A stretch of DNA of 64,000 nt, from NCBI GenBank assembly GCA_011389555.1, contig JAABUD010000225.1:17918-81917 (forward strand). The letters are read 5' to 3'. The notes beneath the pieces are model-generated. The model saw only the letters and a list, made by a program, of their open reading frames with translations, was not told where the DNA came from and searched no databases. Made by a program: the position numbers and the translations under genes. Positions 1 through 8,485 of this stretch are shown here, one piece after another. The DNA comes from Desulfotignum sp. (GTDB lineage: Bacteria > Desulfobacterota > Desulfobacteria > Desulfobacterales > Desulfobacteraceae). The first letter of the stretch is position 1, and every line of letters starts with the position of its first letter.

Positions 1-1290
1 ACCCGAAAAGAAAAATATGATGCCGCCATCAAGGAAATCATCCAATTGCACAAAAAAGGACAGCCCGTGCTGGTGGGTACCATTTCCATCGATGTGTCCG
101 AGGATTTGAGCAAAACCCTCAAAAAAAAGGGGATTCCCCACAATGTACTGAACGCCAAGCATCACAAGGCAGAGGCGGAAATCATCGCCAATGCGGGCCA
201 GAAAGGCGCGGTCACCATTTCCACCAACATGGCCGGCCGGGGAACGGATATCAAGCTGGGAGACGGGGTGGTGGAACTGGGAGGATTGCATATCCTGGGT
301 ACGTCCCGCCACGAATCCCGGCGCATCGACAACCAGTTGCGGGGACGGGCCGGCCGCCAGGGAGATCCGGGCTCTTCCCGATTCTACCTGTCCCTGGAAG
401 ACGATTTGCTTCGAATCTTCGGGGGAGAGCGCATTCACAAGGTCATGGACAAACTGGGCATTGAAGAAGGGGAACATATTGAACATTCCTTTATCTCCAA
501 GGCCATTGAAAACGCCCAGTCCAAGGTGGAAGGCCACAACTTCGAGATCAGAAAGCACCTGCTGGAATTTGACGATGTCATGAACCAGCAGCGGGAAGTG
601 ATCTACCGGCAGCGCCGGAAGGCTCTGATGGAACAGGATCTCAAATCCGTGGTCATGGATATGGTGGCGGACAAGGCATTGGACGTGGTGAACGGATTTG
701 TTTCCGATAAAACAACCGAAAAAGAACGGGATCTGGAAGGCCTGGAAAAAGAGATCAAACAGGTGTTCAATTTTGATCTGGATTTGACGTCCCGGCCGTT
801 GCCCCACACCGGCACGGATGATCTGGCCGACCATGTGTTTGAACAGGCCAAAACCTATTATGAAACCAAAGAAGCCATGATCGGTGCGGACCAGGCCCGT
901 TCTCTGGAGCGGTTTGTGGTACTCCAGACCGTGGATACGCGATGGAAGGAACATCTGCTGGCCATGGATCACCTCAAGGAAGGAATCGGTTTGAGGGGCT
1001 ATGCCCAGCAGGATCCGCTGCGGATTTACAAGAAAGAAGGATTTGAGATGTTCCAGGATCTCATGGCCCGGATCAAGGATGAAATTGTGGACATTCTGTT
1101 CAAAATCCAGATCACGGCTGCCGTGCCGGCAGAAGAACTTCAACCCAAACCCCGGCAGGAACTGACCTTTTCCCATGATTCGGAGGACGCGGTCAGAAAA
1201 CCGGTGAAACGAACCTCTGAAAAAGTCCGGCGCAATGATCCCTGTCCCTGTGGCAGTGGAAAAAAATACAAGAAATGCTGTATGAATTGA
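1..1290 (+). CDS. secA: Preprotein translocase ATPase SecA, C-terminal part (5' truncated by window)
   Basis: SecA is the ATPase motor that pushes unfolded preproteins through SecYEG. The reading frame is open from base 1, so the start lies upstream; 429 codons are visible of a protein usually 830-900 residues long. The visible part begins in the second nucleotide-binding domain, with the DEAD-like motif [14 protein letters not shown] and the [13 protein letters not shown] arginine-finger region, then the helical scaffold/wing domain. It ends in the zinc-binding SEC-C tail ([13 protein letters not shown]), which binds SecB and phospholipids. clpS starts 8 bp after the stop codon. Confidence 0.97.
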   Translation, partial: TRKEKYDAAIKEIIQLHKKGQPVLVGTISIDVSEDLSKTLKKKGIPHNVLNAKHHKAEAEIIANAGQKGAVTISTNMAGRGTDIKLGDGVVELGGLHILGTSRHESRRIDNQLRGRAGRQGDPGSSRFYLSLEDDLLRIFGGERIHKVMDKLGIEEGEHIEHSFISKAIENAQSKVEGHNFEIRKHLLEFDDVMNQQREVIYRQRRKALMEQDLKSVVMDMVADKALDVVNGFVSDKTTEKERDLEGLEKEIKQVFNFDLDLTSRPLPHTGTDDLADHVFEQAKTYYETKEAMIGADQARSLERFVVLQTVDTRWKEHLLAMDHLKEGIGLRGYAQQDPLRIYKKEGFEMFQDLMARIKDEIVDILFKIQITAAVPAEELQPKPRQELTFSHDSEDAVRKPVKRTSEKVRRNDPCPCGSGKKYKKCCMN

Positions 1291-1298
1291 GGCCGGCA

Positions 1299-1607
1299 AT
1301 GACGACCACTGATTTTCGAACCAAGGCGGTTCTCTCCTCAAAAACCCGGAAAGATCAGCCGCCGCAATACAAAGTCATTCTTCATAATGACGATTACACC
1401 ACCATGGAGTTTGTGGTGGAAATTCTTATGACGGTTTTTGGAAAACCACTTGAAAAAGCGACGCAAACTATGCTTAATATACATCATAAAGGAAATGCCG
1501 TGTGTGGTATCTATTCCAGAGAGATCGCGGAAACCAAAGTTGAGACGGTGCATCACCTGGCCAGCAGCCGGGGATTTCCTTTAAAAAGTACCATGGAAAA
1601 GGAGTAA
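1299..1607 (+). CDS. clpS: ATP-dependent Clp protease adaptor ClpS
   Basis: ClpS is the N-recognin that binds proteins with Leu, Phe, Trp or Tyr at the N-terminus and hands them to ClpAP. The 102-residue protein has the family core LHNDDYT, whose Asn-Asp pair contacts the substrate amino group, and the HHKG region containing the conserved pocket histidine. The ATG at 1299 was chosen because GAGG at 1289-1292 sits 6 bp upstream; an upstream in-frame ATG at 1275 lies inside secA and lacks such a site. clpA follows after 7 bp, so co-translation is likely. Confidence 0.95.
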   Translation: MTTTDFRTKAVLSSKTRKDQPPQYKVILHNDDYTTMEFVVEILMTVFGKPLEKATQTMLNIHHKGNAVCGIYSREIAETKVETVHHLASSRGFPLKSTMEKE

Positions 1608-1614
1608 GGCAAGT

Positions 1615-3879
1615 ATGATAAGCAAAGAACTGAGCACCGCCCTCGGGTTTGCCGTAAGGGAAGCCAAAAAAAGACGGCATGAATATGTCTGTGTAGAACA
1701 TGTTCTTTATGCGATCCTGAACCATGAATCCGGTTCTGAAACCATAGAAAAATGCGGGGGAAATCCCGAGCAGATCAAACAGGAACTGGAAAAATTTTTC
1801 GATGAAAAACTCACCAAAATCGACTCCCGGGAAGAATATGTGCTCCAGCAGACCATCGGGTTTCAGCGCATGATCCAGCGGGCCATCAACCATGCCCGAT
1901 CCGCTGAAAAAAGCGAGGTCAACCTGGGAGACATCCTGGCATCCATTTTTCAGGAAAAGGATTCCCATGCCGCGTTTTACCTGGAATCAGAAGGAATTAC
2001 CCGCCTGGATGTGCTGCGGCATATTTCCCATGTCACGGCAACGGAAAAAAAATCCAAGCAAGGTCCGGATCCTGCTCAGAAAATGTTTAAAATGGATGAT
2101 CGCAGAACCCAGCGGCAAAAGAAAAAAGATCCGCTGGAGCTGTTTACCACCAATCTGCTGGCAAGGGCGGAAACCAATCGGATCGATCCACTCATCGGCC
2201 GGGAAAATGAAGTGGACCGGGTGATGCAGGTGCTGTGCCGCCGCCGGAAAAACAATCCCATTCTGGTGGGAGATCCCGGGGTGGGCAAAACCGCCATCGC
2301 TGAAGGCCTGGCTTTAAAAATCCATGAACATGCCGTGCCGGCTTTGCTTGACCACAGTGAACTGTTTTCTTTGGATATGGGCGCGTTGCTGGCCGGCACC
2401 AAATACAGAGGTGATTTTGAACAGCGGCTCAAGGATGTGATCTCGGCTTTGGAGAAAAAGGAAAACGCCTTGCTGGTCATCGATGAAATCCATACCGTGG
2501 TGGGGGCCGGTGCCACCAGCTCCGGTTCCATGGATGCGTCCAATATTCTGAAACCGGCCCTGTCTTCCGGGGATATCAAATGTATCGGTACCACCACGTA
2601 TGAGGAATACAAAAACCATTTTGAAAAAGACCGGGCCTTTTCCAGGCGGTTTGAGAAAATCGAGGTGACCGAACCCAGCGTGGATGACACCCGCATGATT
2701 CTGATGGGGTTGCGGCCCTATTACGAAGAACACCATGGCCTGAACTATTCAGACCCGACCATTGAAGCGGCCGCCTACCTGTCCGACAAATATATCAACG
2801 ACCGGTTTCTGCCCGACAAGGCCATTGACGTGATGGATGAGGCCGGCGCCTACCTGCGTCTCAAAGGGGCGGCCAACCGCAAAAATGTCACACCCAAGGA
2901 CATTGAAACCATTGTGGCCAAAATTGCCAAAGTCCCTGTGACATCGGTGAACACCACAGACAAAGCCAATCTGGAATCGTTGCCGGAGCGGCTTGCCGGG
3001 GTCATTTTCGGGCAAGACGATGCCATTCAGACCTTGACCACGGCCATCAAACGGTCCCGGGCCGGCCTGGCCGCACCGGACCGACCCGTGGGCTCGTTTC
3101 TGTTCACCGGCCCCACCGGGGTGGGTAAAACCGAAGTCGCCAAACAGCTGGCCGCCAACATGGGGATCGAATTTTTGCGGTTCGATATGAGTGAGTACAT
3201 GGAAAAACATGCGGTGTCCCGTCTCATCGGTGCCCCGCCCGGGTATGTGGGATTTGATCAGGGCGGCATTCTCACGGACAATATCCGCAAACATCCCCAT
3301 TGCGTCCTGCTTCTGGATGAGATCGAAAAAGCCCATATGGATCTGTACAATATCCTGCTCCAGGTGATGGATTATGCCACATTGACCGATAACAACGGCA
3401 AAGCCGCGGATTTCCGCAACGTGGTCGTTATCATGACCTCCAACGCCGGGGCCAGGGAAATGAGTGCCAACAGCATCGGATTCGGGGCCGGTGCCGGCGC
3501 ATCCACCGGTGACACCCGGGGACTGAAGGCTGTGGAACAGACGTTCAGTCCGGAATTCCGAAACCGGCTGGACGGCATTGTCCAGTTCAACCATCTGTCC
3601 ACCACCATCATGGAAAAAATTGTGGACAAAGACATGGATGAACTCAAACGGATGCTCAAAGCCCGGCAGATCCGTCTGACCTATTCCGCTTCTGTGCGGA
3701 CCTTTCTGGCCAAAGAAGGATATGATCCCAAATTCGGTGCCCGGCCCCTGGCCCGGTTGATCCAGACCCGGATCAAGGACCGGCTCACCGATGAAATTCT
3801 GTTCGGCAAACTGACCCAAGGCGGCAAAATCGTGATCGGGTTGAAAAACGATCAGTTGACATTTCAGTTTAGAAGCTGA
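1615..3879 (+). CDS. clpA: ATP-dependent Clp protease ATP-binding subunit ClpA
   Basis: ClpA is a double-ring AAA+ unfoldase that feeds substrates, including ClpS-delivered N-degrons, into ClpP. It is 754 residues, the usual family length. The Clp N-domain covers roughly residues 1-145. The first AAA+ module has Walker A GDPGVGKT near residue 219 and the second has GPTGVGKT near 498. An IGF tripeptide in the second module (SIGFGAG) matches the loop that docks onto ClpP. No clpP lies in the window. The gene is sandwiched between clpS and aat, completing an N-degron unit. Confidence 0.97.
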   Translation: MISKELSTALGFAVREAKKRRHEYVCVEHVLYAILNHESGSETIEKCGGNPEQIKQELEKFFDEKLTKIDSREEYVLQQTIGFQRMIQRAINHARSAEKSEVNLGDILASIFQEKDSHAAFYLESEGITRLDVLRHISHVTATEKKSKQGPDPAQKMFKMDDRRTQRQKKKDPLELFTTNLLARAETNRIDPLIGRENEVDRVMQVLCRRRKNNPILVGDPGVGKTAIAEGLALKIHEHAVPALLDHSELFSLDMGALLAGTKYRGDFEQRLKDVISALEKKENALLVIDEIHTVVGAGATSSGSMDASNILKPALSSGDIKCIGTTTYEEYKNHFEKDRAFSRRFEKIEVTEPSVDDTRMILMGLRPYYEEHHGLNYSDPTIEAAAYLSDKYINDRFLPDKAIDVMDEAGAYLRLKGAANRKNVTPKDIETIVAKIAKVPVTSVNTTDKANLESLPERLAGVIFGQDDAIQTLTTAIKRSRAGLAAPDRPVGSFLFTGPTGVGKTEVAKQLAANMGIEFLRFDMSEYMEKHAVSRLIGAPPGYVGFDQGGILTDNIRKHPHCVLLLDEIEKAHMDLYNILLQVMDYATLTDNNGKAADFRNVVVIMTSNAGAREMSANSIGFGAGAGASTGDTRGLKAVEQTFSPEFRNRLDGIVQFNHLSTTIMEKIVDKDMDELKRMLKARQIRLTYSASVRTFLAKEGYDPKFGARPLARLIQTRIKDRLTDEILFGKLTQGGKIVIGLKNDQLTFQFRS

Positions 3880-4578
3880 ATGCCCCTGTTTCGACTGTCT
3901 TCCCGCCTGGATTTCCCGCCGGCATGGCTGGCCCGGTCCGACGGGCTGTTGTGCATCGGCGGGGATCTTTCCTGTGACCGGATTCTGCTGGCCTATCAGA
4001 ACGGCATTTTTCCCTGGTTTTCAGACAATGAGCCGGTTTTGTGGTGGTCTCCGGATCCCCGGCTGGTGCTGTATCCTTCCGGTATCCGGATTTCAAGAAG
4101 CCTGAGGAAAACGGTAAAAAAAAACCGGTTCCGCATTACCATCAACCAGGCGTTTGAACAGACGATTCAGGCCTGTGCCCAGCCCAGAAAAAATCCGGAC
4201 GAGGGCACCTGGCTGGTGGAAGAGATGGTCGATGCCTATATTGAACTGCATCACAAAGGCCATGCCCATTCTGTGGAAGCCTGGCACCGGGACTGCCTGG
4301 TGGGCGGATTGTACGGCGTGGGGATCGGGGGCATGTTTTTCGGTGAATCCATGTTCAGTATTCACTCGGATGCATCCAAAACCGCTCTGGTGGCCCTGGC
4401 CCGTCACCTGGATGCGCATGGATTTGATCTCATCGACTGCCAGGTAACCACGGATCATCTGTGCCGGATGGGTGCGGTGGAAATTCCCCGGTACCGGTTT
4501 CTGGACATCCTGGGCCGTTCCATTATCCGGCAGCCCGGTTCCGGGGTATGGGACTGCGCACCCATTCCATCCTTGTAA
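3880..4578 (+). CDS. aat: Leucyl/phenylalanyl-tRNA--protein transferase
   Basis: Aat adds Leu or Phe from aminoacyl-tRNA to proteins with N-terminal Lys or Arg, creating the destabilising residues that ClpS reads. The 232-residue protein has the family signatures GGDLS, NGIFPWF, LWWSPDPR and GGLYGVGIGGMFFGESMFS. The ATG directly abuts the clpA stop codon (TGA then ATG) with no spacer, implying translational coupling. Writer (aat), reader (clpS) and unfoldase (clpA) of the bacterial N-degron pathway are therefore consecutive here. Confidence 0.95.
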   Translation: MPLFRLSSRLDFPPAWLARSDGLLCIGGDLSCDRILLAYQNGIFPWFSDNEPVLWWSPDPRLVLYPSGIRISRSLRKTVKKNRFRITINQAFEQTIQACAQPRKNPDEGTWLVEEMVDAYIELHHKGHAHSVEAWHRDCLVGGLYGVGIGGMFFGESMFSIHSDASKTALVALARHLDAHGFDLIDCQVTTDHLCRMGAVEIPRYRFLDILGRSIIRQPGSGVWDCAPIPSL

Positions 4579-4592
4579 CGGACCGGATTGTC

Positions 4593-4622
4593 TTGACAAA
4601 CCCGGATTCACCCCCATAGTGT
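4593..4622 (+). promoter_or_regulatory. Putative sigma-70 promoter upstream of fxsA
   Basis: A perfect -35 box TTGACA (4593-4598) is followed after 18 bp by TAGTGT (4617-4622). It lies in the gap between aat and fxsA, so fxsA could be expressed apart from the clp genes. The -10 matches the consensus only partly. The same box pair and spacing recur at 10931-10960. Confidence 0.45.
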
Positions 4623-4653
4623 GGGGTATATTATCTATTTTGGAGGAAGCGTC

Positions 4654-5049
4654 ATGCTGCTCAAACTTTTTTTGTGTTTCACCCTGATTCCCATCCTGGA
4701 GCTGTACCTGCTCATCAAAATCGGCACGGTGATCGGGGGATTCAATACCATCGTTCTGGTGATCCTCACCGGATTTGCCGGTGCCTGGCTGGCCAGAATG
4801 CAGGGCATGTACACCATGCTCAAGGTCCGGATGAATCTGCAGCAGGGCATCATGCCGGCTGAAGAACTGATGGATGGATTGATCATCCTCATTGCCGGCC
4901 TGGTGTTGATCACCCCGGGCCTGCTGACGGATGTGGCGGGACTGCTGCTGCTGTGGCCGGTGACCCGGAACCGGTTCAAACGGTTTCTGCGAAAAAAATT
5001 CGACGAAATGCAGGCAGACGGCAGTATCCATATCACCCGGCATCATTGA
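4654..5049 (+). CDS. fxsA: FxsA family membrane protein
   Basis: FxsA is a small inner-membrane protein; overexpression of the E. coli protein relieves F-plasmid exclusion of phage T7, but its normal role is unknown. The 131-residue product begins with hydrophobic segments (LLKLFLCFTLIPILELYLL), then the conserved GGFNTIVLVILTGFAGAWLAR segment and a third hydrophobic stretch with ITPGLLTD, and ends in a basic tail. ATG 4654 was chosen because GGAGG at 4642-4646 sits 7 bp upstream; the GTG at 4621 has no ribosome site. Confidence 0.88.
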   Translation: MLLKLFLCFTLIPILELYLLIKIGTVIGGFNTIVLVILTGFAGAWLARMQGMYTMLKVRMNLQQGIMPAEELMDGLIILIAGLVLITPGLLTDVAGLLLLWPVTRNRFKRFLRKKFDEMQADGSIHITRHH

Positions 5050-5050
5050 T

Positions 5051-5069
5051 GCCCCGCCCTGGGCGGGGC
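5051..5069 (+). terminator. GC-rich hairpin after fxsA
   Basis: A perfect 8-bp stem (GCCCCGCC / GGCGGGGC) with a 3-nt loop begins just after the fxsA stop. There is no immediate U-tract, the next T-run being about 25 bp further on. It may be a weak terminator or an mRNA-stabilising hairpin before the nitroreductase gene. Confidence 0.4.
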
Positions 5070-5124
5070 TGTGAAAAAACAGCTGCACACGGTTTTTTTG
5101 AAATCATTTTTTACAGGAGGTGCC

Positions 5125-5661
5125 ATGTTTATGAAACAGATTGAAACCCGCAGAAGTATCAGAAAATTCACCGACCAGCCCATTGATAAAAAAACAATCG
5201 ATCAGTTGATCGAAGCCGCTTTGAGAGCGCCCTCCTCTCGGGATTTCAGGCCCTGGCGGTTTATCGTGGTCAATGACAGGGCCCTGCTCACGCAGCTGGC
5301 TGATGCCAAACCCCATGGGGCCGCTTTTCTGAAACACGCCCCTCTGGCCATTGTGGTATGTGGAGACACGGACGCAAGTGACGTGTGGGTCGAAGATTGC
5401 GCCATTGCATCCACCTTCGTTCACCTGGCGGCCCATGACTTGGGTCTGGGATCCTGCTGGATACAGATCCGCAAACGGGACCGCTCACCGGAAAAAACCG
5501 CGGATGCCTACATCAAAGACCTGCTTCACCTGCCCGACAACATGTCGGTGGAATCCATCATCGCCATAGGATACCCGGATGAGACCAAATCCGGACATTC
5601 CAAAGCCTCTCTGGCCTATGACAAGGTGTTTTTCAACCATTTCGGGAAAGCCACACCGTAA
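5125..5661 (+). CDS. Nitroreductase family protein
   Basis: This 178-residue protein belongs to the FMN-dependent nitroreductase family, which reduces nitro compounds, quinones or other electrophiles with NAD(P)H. The N-terminal FMN-binding signature RRSIRKFTDQP and RAPSSRDFRPWRF are present, as is the later GLGSCWIQI segment. It is shorter than E. coli NfsB (217 residues), as in many anaerobe homologues. A strong AGGAGG (5115-5120) precedes ATG 5125; ATG 5131 is an equally possible start. The gene overlaps tail-to-tail by 29 bp with the SDR gene on the other strand. The substrate cannot be predicted. Confidence 0.88.
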   Translation: MFMKQIETRRSIRKFTDQPIDKKTIDQLIEAALRAPSSRDFRPWRFIVVNDRALLTQLADAKPHGAAFLKHAPLAIVVCGDTDASDVWVEDCAIASTFVHLAAHDLGLGSCWIQIRKRDRSPEKTADAYIKDLLHLPDNMSVESIIAIGYPDETKSGHSKASLAYDKVFFNHFGKATP

Positions 5662-6622
5662 GCCGTCTCAATCCTTCCCGGGTCGATATTTCCGGGAAAT
5701 ATCCCAGATCTTTTTTGGCCCGGGTGATATCAAACCAGTGGGACGTGGCCAGCTCTTTTGCCACAAACCGGGTCATGGGCGGCTCTGTGGTGATGCCCAG
5801 CAGACGGTAGATTGTTTCAAAGCACCCGCCGGCCGCATAGGCCGTGCGGGCGGAAACCCGACCCTTGATGGGCGGCAGCCCGGCGGCAGCCAGAAACGCA
5901 TTGGCCATTTCCCATTTGGACACCGGATCATCCTGGCTGATGAAATAGATATTTCCGGACAACGAGGGATTTTCCCTGAGTTTCTGTGCCGCCAGCACAT
6001 GGGCCAGGGCCGCGTTGTCCACATAAATGGTGTCCACCCGGTCATCGGTTCGGCCCACAATTTTCAGCCGTCCTGCCCGTTTCAGGATCCCCGGCACCAG
6101 GTGATTGTCTTCCGGACCCCAGATCAGATGAGGTCTGAGAATGATGACATCCAGTCCCTGTTCGGCGGCTTTTCGCACCCGTTTTTCCGCGGCTGCCTTG
6201 GTCTCGGGATAAGGGGCCAGATACGTATCCGGATAGGGAACCGATTCATCCACATTTTCCATATCTGATTCATCAAACACCACACTGGGAGAACTCGTAT
6301 AAATCAGACGTTTCACTCCTTGCGCCCGGCAGGCTTCCACCACATGCCGGGTACCGGTCACATTCACGGCATAATAGGTGTCAAACGGTCCCCAGACCCC
6401 GGGTTTGGCTGCCACGTGAAACACGGTCTCCATGCCTGTGACCGCTTTTTTGACCGCATCTGCATCGGTCAGATCCCCTTGAATCTGTGATACGCCCATG
6501 CGGGCCAGAGACGGGTGGTGGTGCCGGGAAAAAGAGGTGACCGCATACTTGCGGGCCAGCAGTTTTCTCACCAGGGCCTTGCCTAAAAACCCTCCCCCGC
6601 CTGTAACCAGTACCTGTTCCAT
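5633..6622 (-). CDS. NAD(P)-dependent extended SDR (3-beta-HSD/epimerase family)
   Basis: This 329-residue protein is an extended short-chain dehydrogenase/reductase. The Rossmann glycine motif TGGGGFLG covers residues 7-14, and the catalytic YxxxK is Y138-x3-K142, with serines at 110-111 upstream. Sequence features (FHVAAKPGVWG, YYAVNVTGTRHVVEACR, LIYTSSPSVVFD) resemble 3-beta-hydroxysteroid dehydrogenase/isomerase-type enzymes, which in bacteria act on sterol, hopanoid or long-chain keto substrates. AGGAGG lies just upstream of the ATG at 6622. The gene stands alone, head-to-head with tRNA-Gly. The substrate is unknown. Confidence 0.85.
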   Translation of the reverse strand: MEQVLVTGGGGFLGKALVRKLLARKYAVTSFSRHHHPSLARMGVSQIQGDLTDADAVKKAVTGMETVFHVAAKPGVWGPFDTYYAVNVTGTRHVVEACRAQGVKRLIYTSSPSVVFDESDMENVDESVPYPDTYLAPYPETKAAAEKRVRKAAEQGLDVIILRPHLIWGPEDNHLVPGILKRAGRLKIVGRTDDRVDTIYVDNAALAHVLAAQKLRENPSLSGNIYFISQDDPVSKWEMANAFLAAAGLPPIKGRVSARTAYAAGGCFETIYRLLGITTEPPMTRFVAKELATSHWFDITRAKKDLGYFPEISTREGLRRLTVWLSRNG

Positions 6623-6680
6623 TGTCCTCCTGTGTCAGGTTTGTTTTTTGCCGTTACAACCGTTTTTTTCAACAATCCAC

Positions 6681-6709
6681 TTGACAACGCCCCTGTTTTC
6701 ACGTAAATT
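6681..6709 (+). promoter_or_regulatory. Sigma-70 promoter for tRNA-Gly
   Basis: TTGACA (6681-6686), a 17-bp spacer and TAAATT (6704-6709) form a near-consensus promoter. The predicted start is about 12 bp before the mature tRNA 5' end, which fits a short leader removed by RNase P. Confidence 0.7.
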
Positions 6710-6728
6710 TTGCCTCGTTTTTTGCTGA

Positions 6729-6803
6729 GCGGGAATAACTCAGTGGTAGAGTGCGACCTTGCCAAGGTCGAAGTCGCGGGTTCAAATCCCGTTTCCCGCT
6801 CCA
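6729..6803 (+). tRNA. tRNA-Gly (anticodon GCC)
   Basis: The sequence folds into a complete cloverleaf. The acceptor stem is GCGGGAA/TTCCCGC, the anticodon stem-loop has GCC at 6761-6763, and the T-arm contains GGTTCAAATCC. The 3' CCA (6801-6803) is encoded. It closely matches bacterial tRNA-Gly(GCC). A strong promoter lies directly upstream. Confidence 0.97.
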
Positions 6804-6985
6804 TTCCCTTTCTGATGTCAATCCCGTTGTCACCATTCGCTTCTCAATATAGGGTTTTTTGATTGAAAAAACGCACAAAAAACATCGCGTTCACACATGC
6901 ATGGGGTTGCCATTTCAGGTTTCTTACCATAAGGAAGATCAAAACACCAGATACCTTGATCTTTCATGATAAAAAGGGGGCCATT

Positions 6986-7594
6986 TTGCAGAAAAAAGAA
7001 AAAATACTGTGTATTCGTCAGAACCGGCTGCCGGGAGCATGGATGGCCCGGTCCGCAAGGGTACCCATGGCCCTTTCCGCCTTTGTCGACCATTGCGCCC
7101 GGGCCGGTCATGAATTTGTGGACCGGCCCCTGGCTGAAGAGGATGCCGGCTGGCAGCAGGTGATTCCCTATGTCCTGCTTCAGACACAGGACTTGAGCCA
7201 GACCGCGGTATACAACCGTCAGGGAAATGAAACACGTCTTCATGACCTGTGGTCGGCAGGTATCGGCGGCCATATCAATCCACAGGATCAGACCGGGTTC
7301 AAGGAATCATTCCAAACAATTCTGATGTCGGGTATGATTCGGGAGCTGAATGAAGAATTGACACAGCGTCCATCTGCCGACAAGCCGGTTTTCTGCGGCA
7401 TTATCCATGAAACCGTCACAGATGTCGGCCGGGTTCATCTGGGCGCGGTTTTCCGGATTCTGACCGAAACGCCGGCCGCCTATGTTCCGGGTCCGGAGCT
7501 GTGCCGGTTTCAATGGATGAACACAAACCAGCTGGCATCATTGAATATGGAACTGTGGTCCTGCCTGGCCATGGACCTGTTGAGCCCCAATTGA
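6986..7594 (+). CDS. Nudix-like hydrolase / phosphoesterase domain protein
   Basis: The protein carries a recognisable Nudix-type box: SAGIGGHINPQD followed by MIRELNEEL, matching the G-x5-E-x7-REUxEE pattern except that the first Glu is not clearly placed. Nudix enzymes cleave nucleoside diphosphates linked to other moieties; this subgroup has no assigned substrate. There is no in-frame ATG near the N-terminus. TTG at 6986 was chosen because AAGGGGG sits 5 bp upstream, giving 202 residues; another TTG at 6863 would add 41 residues of poorly hydrolase-like sequence. It ends 8 bp from the convergent trpR-like gene. Confidence 0.7.
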   Translation: MQKKEKILCIRQNRLPGAWMARSARVPMALSAFVDHCARAGHEFVDRPLAEEDAGWQQVIPYVLLQTQDLSQTAVYNRQGNETRLHDLWSAGIGGHINPQDQTGFKESFQTILMSGMIRELNEELTQRPSADKPVFCGIIHETVTDVGRVHLGAVFRILTETPAAYVPGPELCRFQWMNTNQLASLNMELWSCLAMDLLSPN

Positions 7595-7602
7595 TTTCGG
7601 GT

Positions 7603-7881
7603 TCACACGGTCGGATCATCCAGCTGTTTCAATATGTCGCTTACCACACATTCCTTTTTTTTCAGGACTTTGGATCCCCGCGTGATTTTACACAGACTGA
7701 TGCGGTATTTTTCTGCAATCTTTCGCTGGGGGATTTTTTTATGCAGATCCTTGAGCAGCTTCCACCGCAGGGAGAGATCATCGAGTTCCGCCGGTGTGAA
7801 CAGATCTTTGAAGAGCTGTTCCAGTTCATCCATGTCTCTGGTCCCGGATATGACATCCAGCAATTCCCGGTCAATGGCCAT
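7603..7881 (-). CDS. TrpR/YerC-like DNA-binding protein
   Basis: This 92-residue protein belongs to the Trp repressor-like superfamily (YerC/YecD type), small dimeric helix-turn-helix regulators. The segment ELDDLSLRWKLLKDLHKK is the typical dimer core, and IPQRKIAEKYRISLCKITRGSKVL is the helix-turn-helix. It resembles the YerC group more than tryptophan-binding TrpR, and no trp genes are nearby. It starts 4 bp after the AMMECR1 gene and closes a purB operon, so a purine or nucleotide link is conceivable but unproven. Confidence 0.85.
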   Translation of the reverse strand: MAIDRELLDVISGTRDMDELEQLFKDLFTPAELDDLSLRWKLLKDLHKKIPQRKIAEKYRISLCKITRGSKVLKKKECVVSDILKQLDDPTV

Positions 7882-7885
7882 AATG

Positions 7886-8482
7886 TTATCTGATCTCCGT
7901 GAATGACTGTACCTGATAGGTTGACAACGTCAGGTCCCCGGTCTGCCATGCATGAGCATCCAGGCCGGCCTTCAGGCACAGGTGAGTTAAAAAGGCTTCC
8001 GGATCCGGAAGCTGTTCCCAGACCTGGGGTAAAAATGTGGCCCGGTGATATCCTTTCTGGACGATCACCCCGTCCTGAAACGGGACAATCCGGGTCAGCA
8101 GGTCCTGTGCATCGGAATAGTGCAATTTTTCAGGAACCGACAGCAGGCTGATTTCAATCTGAATATCTTCCAGTTCTTCCCGGGTCACCGGAGAAAACCG
8201 GGTATCATCGAACGCGGCATGACAAGCGTTTTCCTGAACCCCTTCAAGAAGGGTCTTGTCCGGTTCCAGTGTGCCGATACATCCCCGAAGTGCCCCGTTT
8301 TTCTGAAGGGTCACAAACACCCCCCGTTTTTCTTTCAGCCAGGACGACGGTATGTCGGACAAATCCGGTGCCGCTTTTTTTTCCGCCGGCTGAAGTCGTT
8401 GAATGATGGCTGCCTCAGCCACTTGAATCAGGATGTTTCCGTAAATCCGATCCTGTTTTTCCTTACATTTTTTTTCTTTCAC
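7886..8482 (-). CDS. AMMECR1 domain protein (AmmeMemoRadiSam system protein A-like)
   Basis: The 198-residue protein is an AMMECR1-domain protein, recognised by KRGVFVTLQKNGALRGCIGTLEP with the invariant LRGCIG, then ACHAAFDDTRFSPVTREEL and the C-terminal LCLKAGL. In many bacteria AMMECR1 is part of the AmmeMemoRadiSam set with a Memo-like and a radical SAM protein; neither partner is adjacent here. The start is GTG 8482 with AAGGA 7 bp upstream, overlapping the end of purB. The biochemical role is unknown. Confidence 0.88.
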   Translation of the reverse strand: MKEKKCKEKQDRIYGNILIQVAEAAIIQRLQPAEKKAAPDLSDIPSSWLKEKRGVFVTLQKNGALRGCIGTLEPDKTLLEGVQENACHAAFDDTRFSPVTREELEDIQIEISLLSVPEKLHYSDAQDLLTRIVPFQDGVIVQKGYHRATFLPQVWEQLPDPEAFLTHLCLKAGLDAHAWQTGDLTLSTYQVQSFTEIR

Positions 8483-8485
8483 AAC

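Noticed and set aside
2749..3819. Long minus-strand ORF (356 codons) opposite clpA
   Set aside because: It is a shadow of clpA; it lacks any recognisable motif and clpA is unmistakable on the other strand.
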